NCBI GenBank assembly: GCA_900539715.1
Contig: UQDA01000043.1
Span: forward strand, 1-15,215
Length of the DNA: 15,215 nt
Direction: 5' to 3'
Origin: an uncultured Lachnospiraceae bacterium
Lineage (GTDB): Bacteria > Bacillota > Clostridia > Lachnospirales > Lachnospiraceae
Shown here one piece after another: positions 1-7,176 of this stretch; the stretch's first letter is position 1; each line of letters begins with the position of its first letter. The translations under genes and the position numbers were made by a program. The notes beneath the pieces were generated by a model that saw only the letters and a list, made by a program, of their open reading frames with translations, ran no database searches and had not been told where the DNA came from.

Positions 1-1566
1 ATCGGTCTTTTATACAGAAGCCCTCTGACGGGTATCATAGGGGAAACGGGAAACGGTTACTATGCGCCGGCATACCGCTATTATCAGATGATACTGCTCA
101 TCTCGTCATACAGCATCCCGGCAGCGGTATCAAAAGTCATCTCCCAGCGTCTCGCGGTGCATCAATATAAAAATGCACAGAGGATTTTTCATTGTTCGAT
201 CATTTATGTGGTGGTCGTAGGAGGAGCTGCCAGTCTGTTTGCATTTTTTGGAGCAGACTTCCTGATTCCCGGGCGCGCTGCGATGGTTTTGCGGACATTG
301 GCTCCGACAATCTTTTTTTCCGGGCTTCTGGGAGTGCTGAGAGGATATTTTCAGGCGAATAAGAGCATGGTTCAGACATCAGTATCTCAGATACTGGAGC
401 AGATTTTGAATGCGGCAGTCAGTATGCTGGCAGCATGGGCTCTGATGCAGATATTCGCGAAGGAAGACGACCTGACGTGTTCGGCGTGGGGGGCAGTCGG
501 AAGCGCGGTTGGAACGGGTGTGGGTGTTTTGGTGGCGCTCGCCTTTATGCTGATGATATATCAGATGAATAAAGGGGTGATACGGCGCAGGCTGGAGCGG
601 GATCGTTCGACGGATCTGCTTGGGACAAAAGAGATTTTCAAAATCATTCTGTTCATGGTGACGCCGGTGCTTTTGAGCACCTTTGCATATAATGCCAGTG
701 CGCTGATCAATCAGACGCTGTATCTGAATCTGATGCAGTCGGTGCATGGGGCTTCTTATGAGGAGATAACCGTTATCAACGGGATTTACGATACGGAAGC
801 AGTAGGGCTTTCCAATATCCCTATCGCCATTGCATCTGCGATGGCGTCGGCTATCCTGCCAAGCATTGCGGGGAGCTTTGAGACAAAAAATAAAAAAGAT
901 GTGAACAAGAAGATAGGAGTAGCGATAAAGACTATCATGTTTCTGGCGATTCCGGCGGCAGTGGGTATGACGGTGCTTGCGCGCCCTATTGTCTGGGTCT
1001 TATATAATACAAATGCAGACAGCATTACGTTGGGCGGAAGACTGTTGGCGGCTTTGGGCTTGAGTATTGTTTTTTATTCGCTTTCGACGCTGAGCAATTC
1101 CATTTTACAGGCAGTGGGGCAGGCGTCCCGCCCTGTGACGAATGCGGTGATAGCGCTGGCGGTGCAGACGGCGGTTGCCGGATTGCTGCTGGGATTTACG
1201 GATCTTGGGATTTACAGCCTGCCGGTTGCGGTAACGGTTTATTCGCTGTTAATGTGTCTGCTGAACGGACATTATGTGCGTAAAACGACGGGGTACAGAC
1301 AGGAAATCGTTACGACCTTTTTGCTCCCGATATGGGCAGCGCTCATCATGGGCATTGCGGTAGCTGGTATTTATTACGGGCTGGCGTTTTTGCTGCCGGA
1401 GGGCTACTTTGGAAATCTTGTCAGTCTGGCAGCAGCAGTGGTTGCAGGAGCGCTTGTATATTTTGCGGCAGCGCTGAAGCTGGGAGCTATGACGAAAAAG
1501 GAGCTTCTCGGGATTCCAAAGGGCGCAATGGTCGTCAGATTTGCAGAAAAGCTCCGGCTGCTTTAA
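1..1566 (+). CDS. MurJ/SpoVB-type polysaccharide or lipid II flippase, 5' truncated by window edge
   Basis: The frame is open from base 1 (the first codons read IGLLYRSPLTGIIGE), so the gene starts upstream of the window; the ATG at 88 is internal. About 521 residues are visible. Members of this family are usually around 540-560 aa, so only a short N-terminal piece is missing. The protein is almost entirely hydrophobic helices separated by short basic loops, as in the MOP flippase superfamily (MurJ/YtgP, SpoVB, Wzx). Family-like stretches are SSYSIPAAVSKVIS near the visible N-terminus, LRTLAPTIFFSGLLGVLRGY, and SNIPIAIASAMASAILPSIA in the middle. The expected role is flipping undecaprenyl-linked wall precursors across the membrane. 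Lipid II, a sporulation-specific substrate, or another polysaccharide cannot be distinguished from sequence alone. No terminator with a T tract is visible after the stop. Confidence 0.85.
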   Translation: MGLLYRSPLTGIIGETGNGYYAPAYRYYQMILLISSYSIPAAVSKVISQRLAVHQYKNAQRIFHCSIIYVVVVGGAASLFAFFGADFLIPGRAAMVLRTLAPTIFFSGLLGVLRGYFQANKSMVQTSVSQILEQILNAAVSMLAAWALMQIFAKEDDLTCSAWGAVGSAVGTGVGVLVALAFMLMIYQMNKGVIRRRLERDRSTDLLGTKEIFKIILFMVTPVLLSTFAYNASALINQTLYLNLMQSVHGASYEEITVINGIYDTEAVGLSNIPIAIASAMASAILPSIAGSFETKNKKDVNKKIGVAIKTIMFLAIPAAVGMTVLARPIVWVLYNTNADSITLGGRLLAALGLSIVFYSLSTLSNSILQAVGQASRPVTNAVIALAVQTAVAGLLLGFTDLGIYSLPVAVTVYSLLMCLLNGHYVRKTTGYRQEIVTTFLLPIWAALIMGIAVAGIYYGLAFLLPEGYFGNLVSLAAAVVAGALVYFAAALKLGAMTKKELLGIPKGAMVVRFAEKLRLL

Positions 1567-1602
1567 CAAAAATGTAATAAATTAAGAAAAAAGCTGGATT
1601 TT

Positions 1603-1632
1603 TTGGAATTTCGGGAGTACAATGGATAAAAT
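1603..1632 (+). promoter_or_regulatory. Candidate sigma-A promoter for the DUF3048 lipoprotein gene
   Basis: A -35-like TTGGAA (1603-1608) and a -10-like TAAAAT (1627-1632) are separated by 18 bases. This predicts a start near 1639 and a leader of about 115 bases. The leader contains an imperfect inverted repeat, TGAACC near 1637 and GGTTCA near 1674-1679, without a T tract. The match is moderate and AT-rich sequence here could produce it by chance. Confidence 0.4.
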
Positions 1633-1753
1633 TGGTTGAACCGTGCCCTTTGATATGATGAGGAAACGGACGGGTTCAGCCATGTATTCTATTAATCGGA
1701 TAAAGTCAAACAATGCCCTTGTTTACAGGGGAATAGATTCAGGAGAGGAATTT

Positions 1754-2911
1754 ATGAGGAAAACAAGCCTGTTTTTTCTGGCTGCCGGTCTGACAGCTAT
1801 GTTATGTGCATGCGGTTCTGAGGAAGTGAAGGAGACGCCGGTCCCCGGTGAGAATATGAGTTCGGAAGAAGCTTCTGCTCAGGAGAGCGAAAGTCAGCCG
1901 GAAGCTGTTTTACAAGATGCGGTTCCGACCAGCTATCTGACCGGTCTGGAATGTACAGAGGAAGAACGTAATATGCGTCCGATGGCGGTGATGCTCAATA
2001 ACATCAAGGCAGGAGTGCCGCAGGCTGGCCTTGCAGAGGCATCGGTAATTTATGAGGCACCGATGGAACAGGCGGATGTGACGCGCCTGATGCCTCTGTT
2101 TGAGAACTGGCAGGATATGGGAACGATAGGCTATGTTCGCAGCAGCAGAGATTATTTCGTATACTCAGCCTTGGAGTTTGATGCGATATATTCTCATTTC
2201 GGACAGGCGACAGTCTATGTCGGCGACCTTTTAAACAGCGACAAGGTGGACAATATCAGCGGTGCGGTCGCAGGTATCGACCGTCCGGCATCCAAGGCGT
2301 TTATGCGGACAGATGAGCGTAAATCCCCTCACAATGTATATACCACAGGCGAGGCTTTGAAAGAGGCTGCGGAGAAGTTTGGATACAGCCTGACCTACCA
2401 TGATACCCATAAGCAGAAATTTACATTTGCCCCGCTTGGAGAAAAGGCGGAACATAAGGAAGGCAAAGACATATCCGTTATGTATCCCGGCGGCAAAAAA
2501 ACGGGGATAGCAAACGGTTATTCCAACGTTCAGGCGTATTTTGAATATAATCCCGAGGATGGCAGATACTACCGTTATCAGTACGGCGGCGAGCATATCG
2601 ATGAGACAACGGGAGAGCAGATAGCAGTGGATAATGTGATATTCCAGTACTGCAACGGCGAATTCCGTGACGAAAAGGGATATATGGCGTTCGATGTGCA
2701 CGGCGGCTGGCAGGAAGGGGTAGACAAGAGCCAGTACAAGGCACAGGTATTTACCGGCGGCAAGATGGTTGAAGGGACATGGTCCCGGTATTCAGATACA
2801 GATCCGGCATATTACGTGGACAAAAACGGAGATCCTATCGAATTGAATCGCGGTAAGACATGGGTGTGTCTGGTATGGAACGACCATGCGGACGACGTTG
2901 TTCTGGAATAA
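1754..2911 (+). CDS. DUF3048 (YerB-like) lipoprotein
   Basis: 385 aa. I chose the ATG at 1754 because AGGAGAGG (1741-1748) sits just upstream and the protein then begins with a classic lipoprotein signal: MRK, a hydrophobic core, and the lipobox LCAC with the modified Cys at residue 20. An in-frame ATG at 1643 would bury this signal. After a Ser/Glu-rich linker (about residues 21-55) comes a DUF3048 N-terminal domain with RPMAVMLNN, ASVIYEA and IGYVRSSRDYF, then a C-terminal DUF3048 half that includes NVIFQYC. B. subtilis YerB belongs to this family; the biochemical role is unknown, and surface attachment is inferred from the lipobox. The gene is followed after 36 bases by the cobS-like gene in the same direction, probably as one transcript. 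Confidence 0.88.
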   Translation: MRKTSLFFLAAGLTAMLCACGSEEVKETPVPGENMSSEEASAQESESQPEAVLQDAVPTSYLTGLECTEEERNMRPMAVMLNNIKAGVPQAGLAEASVIYEAPMEQADVTRLMPLFENWQDMGTIGYVRSSRDYFVYSALEFDAIYSHFGQATVYVGDLLNSDKVDNISGAVAGIDRPASKAFMRTDERKSPHNVYTTGEALKEAAEKFGYSLTYHDTHKQKFTFAPLGEKAEHKEGKDISVMYPGGKKTGIANGYSNVQAYFEYNPEDGRYYRYQYGGEHIDETTGEQIAVDNVIFQYCNGEFRDEKGYMAFDVHGGWQEGVDKSQYKAQVFTGGKMVEGTWSRYSDTDPAYYVDKNGDPIELNRGKTWVCLVWNDHADDVVLE

Positions 2912-2947
2912 TGTGTCTGTTGTGAGAAGAAGTGAGAGGTGCTTGAA

Positions 2948-3736
2948 ATGAAGCAGATTTGGACAAGCTTCCGTTTGGCCTTTTCGATGTATTCGGTTTT
3001 TCCGGCGAGACAGGTGGAAAAAAAACGGGATAATATGAAATATATCCTGATATTTGTGCCGTTGATCGGTGCGATAATCGGATTTCTGATAAAGGAATGG
3101 CAGATAATAAGCCCTTATCTGGTAGATAAGGATTTGCTGGGTGCAGTATTCTGTGCCATCATGCCTATCTTTTTATCGGGCGGCGCGTTTTTGGACGGGT
3201 TTTTCAGGACGGTGGATGCGCTCGGTTCCCATCAGCCGAGGGAAGGGAAGCTGCAGATACTGAAGGATTCCCACAGCGGTTATTTTGCGATAGCTATCTG
3301 CGTATGTTACTTTTTTATTATCGTGAGCCTTTGGAGCGAGATGCCGCTGGACAGCTGGCCGGTTCTTGCATTCGGCTTTGTCCTTTCAAGGGCGCTGTAT
3401 GGCCTTTCCATTGTCTGGTTTCCGCATACCCAGGAGAGCAAGTGTTCTTTATATGTGGGTAAGGGGAAGGATAAGCTGATAGTAACGGGATTTATGATCG
3501 CTTATATGGTTGTCAGCATTGCGGGGATGATGATGTGCGACCTTATGGTTGCGATTCCGTGCCTGATAGGAGCGGCATTGGCGTTCCTGTACTACTGCTA
3601 TGTGGCATTCCATCATTTCGGCGGGATAACGGAGGATATCGCAAGCTTTTTTGTTCAGGTATGCGAAATCATGATGCCGCTTGTGGTGCTGTTGACGAAT
3701 ATCCTGACCCGTCTGGATATAGCGGGAGAATTTTAA
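2948..3736 (+). CDS. CobS-like adenosylcobinamide-GDP ribazoletransferase, divergent
   Basis: 262 aa integral membrane protein. I prefer the ATG at 2948 (GAGAGGTG ends 6 bases upstream) over the in-frame GTG at 2939, which lies inside that ribosome binding site. The N-terminus (WTSFRLAFSMYSVFP, then VPLIGAIIGFL) and the block GGAFLDGFFRTVDAL...LQILKDSHSGYF (residues 78-113) match the layout of CobS, which joins adenosylcobinamide-GDP to alpha-ribazole late in cobalamin synthesis. The usual family block is roughly G-x-H-x-DG-xx-DT-x-DG followed by LEIMKDS. Here the His is Phe81 and the second Asp is Arg87, while Asp83, Asp90 and Lys106-Asp107-Ser108 are kept. No other cobalamin genes are in the window. 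It may be a divergent CobS with changed or lost activity. The family assignment is firm, the activity is not. Confidence 0.78.
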   Translation: MKQIWTSFRLAFSMYSVFPARQVEKKRDNMKYILIFVPLIGAIIGFLIKEWQIISPYLVDKDLLGAVFCAIMPIFLSGGAFLDGFFRTVDALGSHQPREGKLQILKDSHSGYFAIAICVCYFFIIVSLWSEMPLDSWPVLAFGFVLSRALYGLSIVWFPHTQESKCSLYVGKGKDKLIVTGFMIAYMVVSIAGMMMCDLMVAIPCLIGAALAFLYYCYVAFHHFGGITEDIASFFVQVCEIMMPLVVLLTNILTRLDIAGEF

Positions 3737-3762
3737 GGAAAGTTTCCTATCGGATAAAAAAT

Positions 3763-3801
3763 AAAAGACACTGTATCATGCATATGGTACGGTGTCTTTT
3801 T
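3763..3801. terminator. Bidirectional intrinsic terminator between cobS-like and ROK genes
   Basis: AAAAGACAC (3763-3771) pairs with GTGTCTTTT (3792-3800). The stem continues inward through GTA/TAC and CAT/ATG with two G-T wobbles, leaving a loop of about four bases. The A run on the left and T run on the right make it usable on both strands, as expected between two converging genes. Confidence 0.9.
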
Positions 3802-3814
3802 CTTTGGAAAATAT

Positions 3815-4792
3815 TTATTTTGGGGAAAGGGATGCTTCAAACTGTTCCTTTGCATAAGCGGCAGCGCCCATCATCCCGGCAGCGTCGCCCAGAACAGCAG
3901 TGACGATGGTACAGCAGTTGTAAGGGATACGCAGGGCGTGGCTGTCCAGTACATCCTTTGTATACTGCAAAAGGCGGTCTCCCATGCGGGACATGCCGCC
4001 GCCGACGATTATGATTTCAGGATTATAAAGGCTGAAAACAGCGCAGAGTCCGTATCCCAACAGCTCTCCCGTTTCCTTCATGGTTTCAATAACCAGAGGG
4101 TCGCCTTTATCATAGGCTTTGGAAAGCATATCTGCGGTTACTTTATCGAGATTATTGTCTACCCAGTCGCAGATGATACTGTTTCTTCCGGATTCCACTT
4201 TTTCGCGGAAGGTGCGCAGGATGCCAAGGGCGGAAACATATCTTCCGAGGCAGCCGGAGCTTCCGCAGCGGCATTCACGTCCCTGCCGGAACATATTGAT
4301 ATGCCCGATTTCTCCGGCAGACCCGCTTGCCCCGTAAATGACGCGGCCATCCACAACGGCGGCGCCGCCAAGACCTGTCCCGAGAGTTATCATGAGGACG
4401 TTATTACGGTTTTTGCCGGCACCGAATTTCCACTCTCCATAGAGATTGACGCGGGCATCGTTGTCGATATAGACCGGGATATGGAGGCGGGTCTCCATCC
4501 AGGCAACGATAGGTACTTCTTCCCATTTTGGAAAATTCGGTGAAAAACGGGAGATGCCGTTTTTGATATCCAGGATACCGGGGACGCCGATGCCCATGCA
4601 GGCGATGTCTTCACAGGTCAGATGGATTTCATCGAGAAGCTGTATGATGGCGGTATAAATGCGTTCCAGCACATGCTCCGAACCGAAGCAGACCTCGGTA
4701 GGAGTGCGTTTTTCACCGAGCTTACGGAAGCGTTCGTTGAAAACAGATATTTTGATATTGGTGCCGCCAAGATCCACACCGATATAATTCAT
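3815..4792 (-). CDS. ROK-family sugar kinase (glucokinase-like) with atypical zinc-motif end
   Basis: 325 aa. The start is the ATG read from 4792-4790, giving MNYIGVDLGGTNIK; GGAAAGGA lies just upstream, and the in-frame ATG at 4864 only adds unrelated sequence. Visible motifs are the phosphate-binding DLGGT (residues 7-11), the catalytic Asp in DND (Asp112), the second phosphate loop TLGTGLGGA (136-144), EIGH (Glu161, His164), and the ROK zinc site CRCGSSGC (Cys174, Cys176, Cys181). In the family this site normally ends in GC-x-E, whose Glu contacts the sugar; here the position is Gly183 (codon at 4246-4244). The likely role is ATP-dependent phosphorylation of glucose or a related hexose in the cytoplasm. 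The substrate is uncertain because of the missing Glu. It is transcribed divergently from the aminotransferase. Confidence 0.88.
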   Translation of the reverse strand: MNYIGVDLGGTNIKISVFNERFRKLGEKRTPTEVCFGSEHVLERIYTAIIQLLDEIHLTCEDIACMGIGVPGILDIKNGISRFSPNFPKWEEVPIVAWMETRLHIPVYIDNDARVNLYGEWKFGAGKNRNNVLMITLGTGLGGAAVVDGRVIYGASGSAGEIGHINMFRQGRECRCGSSGCLGRYVSALGILRTFREKVESGRNSIICDWVDNNLDKVTADMLSKAYDKGDPLVIETMKETGELLGYGLCAVFSLYNPEIIIVGGGMSRMGDRLLQYTKDVLDSHALRIPYNCCTIVTAVLGDAAGMMGAAAYAKEQFEASLSPK

Positions 4793-4874
4793 GATAAAGT
4801 CCTTTCCGCCGTATTTACGGCAAGCGTTTGATGCTGCCGCTCGCCGGTATCCGGTGAACAGCAACCCTGATTTT

Positions 4875-4883
4875 ATTATACCA
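4875..4883 (-). promoter_or_regulatory. Extended -10 promoter for the ROK kinase gene
   Basis: On the minus strand the sequence reads TGGTATAAT, a perfect extended -10 element. The -35 region at 16-18 bases spacing is poor (T-rich only), which extended -10 promoters tolerate. The predicted start is about 75 bases before the ATG at 4792. Confidence 0.6.
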
Positions 4884-4924
4884 TGACGGTAAGGTAAGAA
4901 AAAGTGGAACTGGAAGAAATTGTG

Positions 4925-4933
4925 TGGTAAAAT
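4925..4933 (+). promoter_or_regulatory. Candidate extended -10 promoter for the aminotransferase transcript
   Basis: TGG-TAAAAT has the TGn extension and a five-of-six -10 match. A weak -35-like TGGAAC (4905-4910) lies 17 bases upstream. The predicted start is near 4940, directly before the first leader hairpin. It diverges from the ROK promoter about 45 bases away. Confidence 0.5.
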
Positions 4934-4946
4934 AAAACCTGATACA

Positions 4947-5042
4947 GCTTACCCGCCAAACCGTGCAGGTAAGCGGCGGCGTTGTGAACAAAACGGCAGC
5001 GCCGGCATATATATAACAGAACCCGCCGATTTAAGGGCGGGT
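4947..5042 (+). promoter_or_regulatory. Structured three-hairpin 5' leader before the aminotransferase gene
   Basis: Three consecutive stems can be drawn. P1 is GCTTACC (4947-4953) with GGTAAGC (4968-4974). P2 is 4977-4985 with 4996-5004, nine pairs including two G-T. P3 is ACCCGCC (5021-5027) with GGCGGGT (5036-5042). The 3' arm of P3 is the purine-rich stretch just before the ATG at 5045, so P3 could hide the ribosome binding site. A second ACCCGCC at 4951-4957 overlaps P1 and could pair with the same GGCGGGT, so two mutually exclusive folds are possible. I do not recognise a known riboswitch class. Regulation is inferred only from pairing. Confidence 0.45.
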
Positions 5043-5044
5043 AT

Positions 5045-6259
5045 ATGAAGGGCAAGAAGATGATATCAGAACAATACAGAAAGATGCTGGCACAGAAATC
5101 GGTGATCCGTCAGCTGTCGGAGGCGGCATCGAGGCGTGCTGCACAAATCGGTGCAGAAAACGTATTTGACTATAGTCTGGGCAATCCTTCCGTACCTGCG
5201 CCGGAAAGCTTTCATAGGGCGCTGCGTTCCCTTCTGGAAAACAGTGACCCGATGGCGCTGCACGGCTACAGCCCGACGCTGGGAATTCCTTCCGTGAAAG
5301 AAAAGATAGCGGATTCCCTGAATCGCAGATTCGGAATGAATTACGGGCCGGAGCATATCTTTCCGGTATCGGCGGCAGCGGCGGCAATCGCGCACGCCCT
5401 GCGGGCAGTGACGAAGCCGGGGGATGAGGTATTGACTTTTGCACCGTTTTTTCCGGAATATCATCCGTATGTGGATCTGACGGGGGCGCAGCTGAAAGTG
5501 GTCCCGCCGGATATGGATGGCTTCCAGATAAATTTTGATGCATTTGAGAAGATGCTGGGACCGAAGGTGGCGGCGGTACTCGTTAATACGCCGAATAATC
5601 CGTCGGGAGCGGTATATTCGGCAGAGACGCTGACTGCTCTGGCAGATGTGCTGAGACGCAGGCAGAAGGAATACGGACACGATATATTTCTCATTTCAGA
5701 TGAGCCATACCGTGAAATCGTGTTCGATGGGAAAACCCAGCCGTATGTGTCAAAGTATTATGAAAATACGATTTCATGCTATTCCTTTTCAAAAGCGCTC
5801 TCTATTCCGGGCGAACGCATCGGCTATGTGGCGATGAATCCTGCGTGCCCGTATGCGGCAGAACTTGTAAACATGTGCGGTCAGATTTCGAGGGGAATAG
5901 GACATAATTGCCCTTCATCGCTGATGCAGCTGGCAGTGGCAGAGGTACTGGAAGAAACGGCGGATTTTTCGGTTTATGAAAAAAACAGGAATCTTCTATA
6001 TGATTGCCTGACAGAATGCGGTCTGAAGGTAAAAAAGCCGGAAGGGACTTTTTACATATTCCCCAAAGCGCCGGAGGAGGACTCGATATCTTTTTGCCGG
6101 AAAGCTCTGGATTATGATCTGGTGCTTGTGCCGGCGGATTCTTTCGGATGCCCGGGATTTTTCAGGATGGCTTACTGTACGGATACGGAGAAGGTAGAGC
6201 GTTCCCTGCCTGTGCTGCGCCGCTTTTTAAAGGAAGTGTACGGGGAGGTTTTGTCATGA
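5045..6259 (+). CDS. PLP-dependent class I/II aminotransferase
   Basis: 404 aa if started at 5045. An ATG at 5060 with AAGGG (5048-5052) upstream is a realistic alternative, because the site before 5045 lies inside a hairpin. Fold type I hallmarks are in order: SLGNPSVPAP near residue 44, NTPNNPSG (181-188), SDEPYRE with the PLP-contacting Asp219 and Tyr222, the Schiff-base lysine Lys250 in SFSKALSIPGERIGY with Arg258 behind it, and the substrate-carboxylate arginine Arg374 in FFRMAYC. It therefore transfers an amino group between an amino acid and a 2-oxo acid in the cytosol. Aspartate, alanine or aromatic specificity cannot be read off. Its stop codon overlaps the start of the patatin gene (ATGA), which suggests coupled translation. 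Confidence 0.9.
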   Translation: MKGKKMISEQYRKMLAQKSVIRQLSEAASRRAAQIGAENVFDYSLGNPSVPAPESFHRALRSLLENSDPMALHGYSPTLGIPSVKEKIADSLNRRFGMNYGPEHIFPVSAAAAAIAHALRAVTKPGDEVLTFAPFFPEYHPYVDLTGAQLKVVPPDMDGFQINFDAFEKMLGPKVAAVLVNTPNNPSGAVYSAETLTALADVLRRRQKEYGHDIFLISDEPYREIVFDGKTQPYVSKYYENTISCYSFSKALSIPGERIGYVAMNPACPYAAELVNMCGQISRGIGHNCPSSLMQLAVAEVLEETADFSVYEKNRNLLYDCLTECGLKVKKPEGTFYIFPKAPEEDSISFCRKALDYDLVLVPADSFGCPGFFRMAYCTDTEKVERSLPVLRRFLKEVYGEVLS

Positions 6260-7110
6260 TGTATCGGGCGGGCCTGGTGTTGGAAGGCGGTGCGATGAAG
6301 GGCGTTTATACCGCCGGAGTACTGGATTTTTTTCTGGATGCCGGAATTGATTTTGAAAAATGCTACGGGGTTTCAGCGGGAGCATGCTGCATGTGCAGCT
6401 ACCTGTCAAAGCAGCGGGGCAGGGCGCTGGCCACAATGACGGATTATCTGAATGATAAAGATTATTGGGGGCTGTCGAGTTTTCTTCGGACGGGCGACCT
6501 GTTTAATGTCCAGATGTGTTATCACGATATTCCTGAAAAGTTAAATCTGTTTGATTATGAGGCGTTTGATAAGAATCCGAGCCGGGGATATGCCGTCGTT
6601 ACGAATATCGAGACAGGCTTTGCGGAGTACATCCCGCTGCAGGAAATGCACAGGGATATCGAAGCGGTGAGGGCTTCGGCTTCTATGCCGTTTGTGTCCC
6701 GCAATGTGGATATCGGCGGAAAAATGTATCTGGATGGAGGGCTTGCGGACTCTATCCCTATCCTTCATGCGGTGACAGACGGCTGCCGCAAAAATGTCGT
6801 TGTCATGACAAAGGAGGAGGGATATTGGAGAAGTCCCATGCGTCACGCCGGGGCAGCGCGTCTGAAATATGCGAAATATCCGAAGGTTTATGAGCTGATA
6901 AAAAACCGTCATAATACCTATAATGAAACGCTGCGTTACATTTATGAGCAGGTGGAGGAGGGGACGGTATTTCTGATACAGCCGCGTTACAAGAGCGATG
7001 TGAGCCGGACGGAGAAGGATGCCTCCAAGCTGCGGGCACTTTATGAAGAGGGATATGAGGAAGCTGCGTCGAGAAAGGAAGAGCTGCTCGCGTTTTTGGG
7101 AGAAGGCTGA
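6256..7110 (+). CDS. Patatin-like phospholipase with DUF6363-like C-terminal region
   Basis: 284 aa. The start is the ATG at 6256, seven bases after GGGGAGG, overlapping the aminotransferase stop as ATGA; upstream in-frame codons lie inside the aminotransferase gene. The patatin signature is complete: oxyanion loop LEGGAMKGVYTAG (residues 9-21), nucleophile elbow GVSAG with Ser40, and the dyad Asp160 in LDGG. No signal peptide is visible, so it should act in the cytoplasm or at the inner membrane face as a serine lipid acyl hydrolase. The C-terminal part (KYAKYPKVYELIKNRHNTYN onward, from about residue 200) resembles the DUF6363 tail common in bacterial YlbK/RssA-type patatins. The physiological lipid is unknown. 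Confidence 0.9.
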   Translation: MMYRAGLVLEGGAMKGVYTAGVLDFFLDAGIDFEKCYGVSAGACCMCSYLSKQRGRALATMTDYLNDKDYWGLSSFLRTGDLFNVQMCYHDIPEKLNLFDYEAFDKNPSRGYAVVTNIETGFAEYIPLQEMHRDIEAVRASASMPFVSRNVDIGGKMYLDGGLADSIPILHAVTDGCRKNVVVMTKEEGYWRSPMRHAGAARLKYAKYPKVYELIKNRHNTYNETLRYIYEQVEEGTVFLIQPRYKSDVSRTEKDASKLRALYEEGYEEAASRKEELLAFLGEG

Positions 7111-7176
7111 CCTGGATGTGCAGGGAATATTTTCAGAGTCATCAGCCGCTTGGACGGCAGAATGAGAGGTTAAAAA

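Noticed and set aside
1637..1679. Inverted repeat TGAACC/GGTTCA as a terminator of the flippase gene
   Set aside because: The loop is long, the pairing inside is weak, and no T tract follows.
1643..1753. Upstream ATG extending the DUF3048 protein by 37 residues
   Set aside because: It would place the lipoprotein signal peptide inside the protein, and no ribosome binding site precedes it; 1754 has a strong one.
3938..4543. 201-codon plus-strand frame opposite the ROK kinase
   Set aside because: It lies fully antisense to a clearly conserved kinase gene, has no recognisable domain, and reflects codon bias of the opposite strand.
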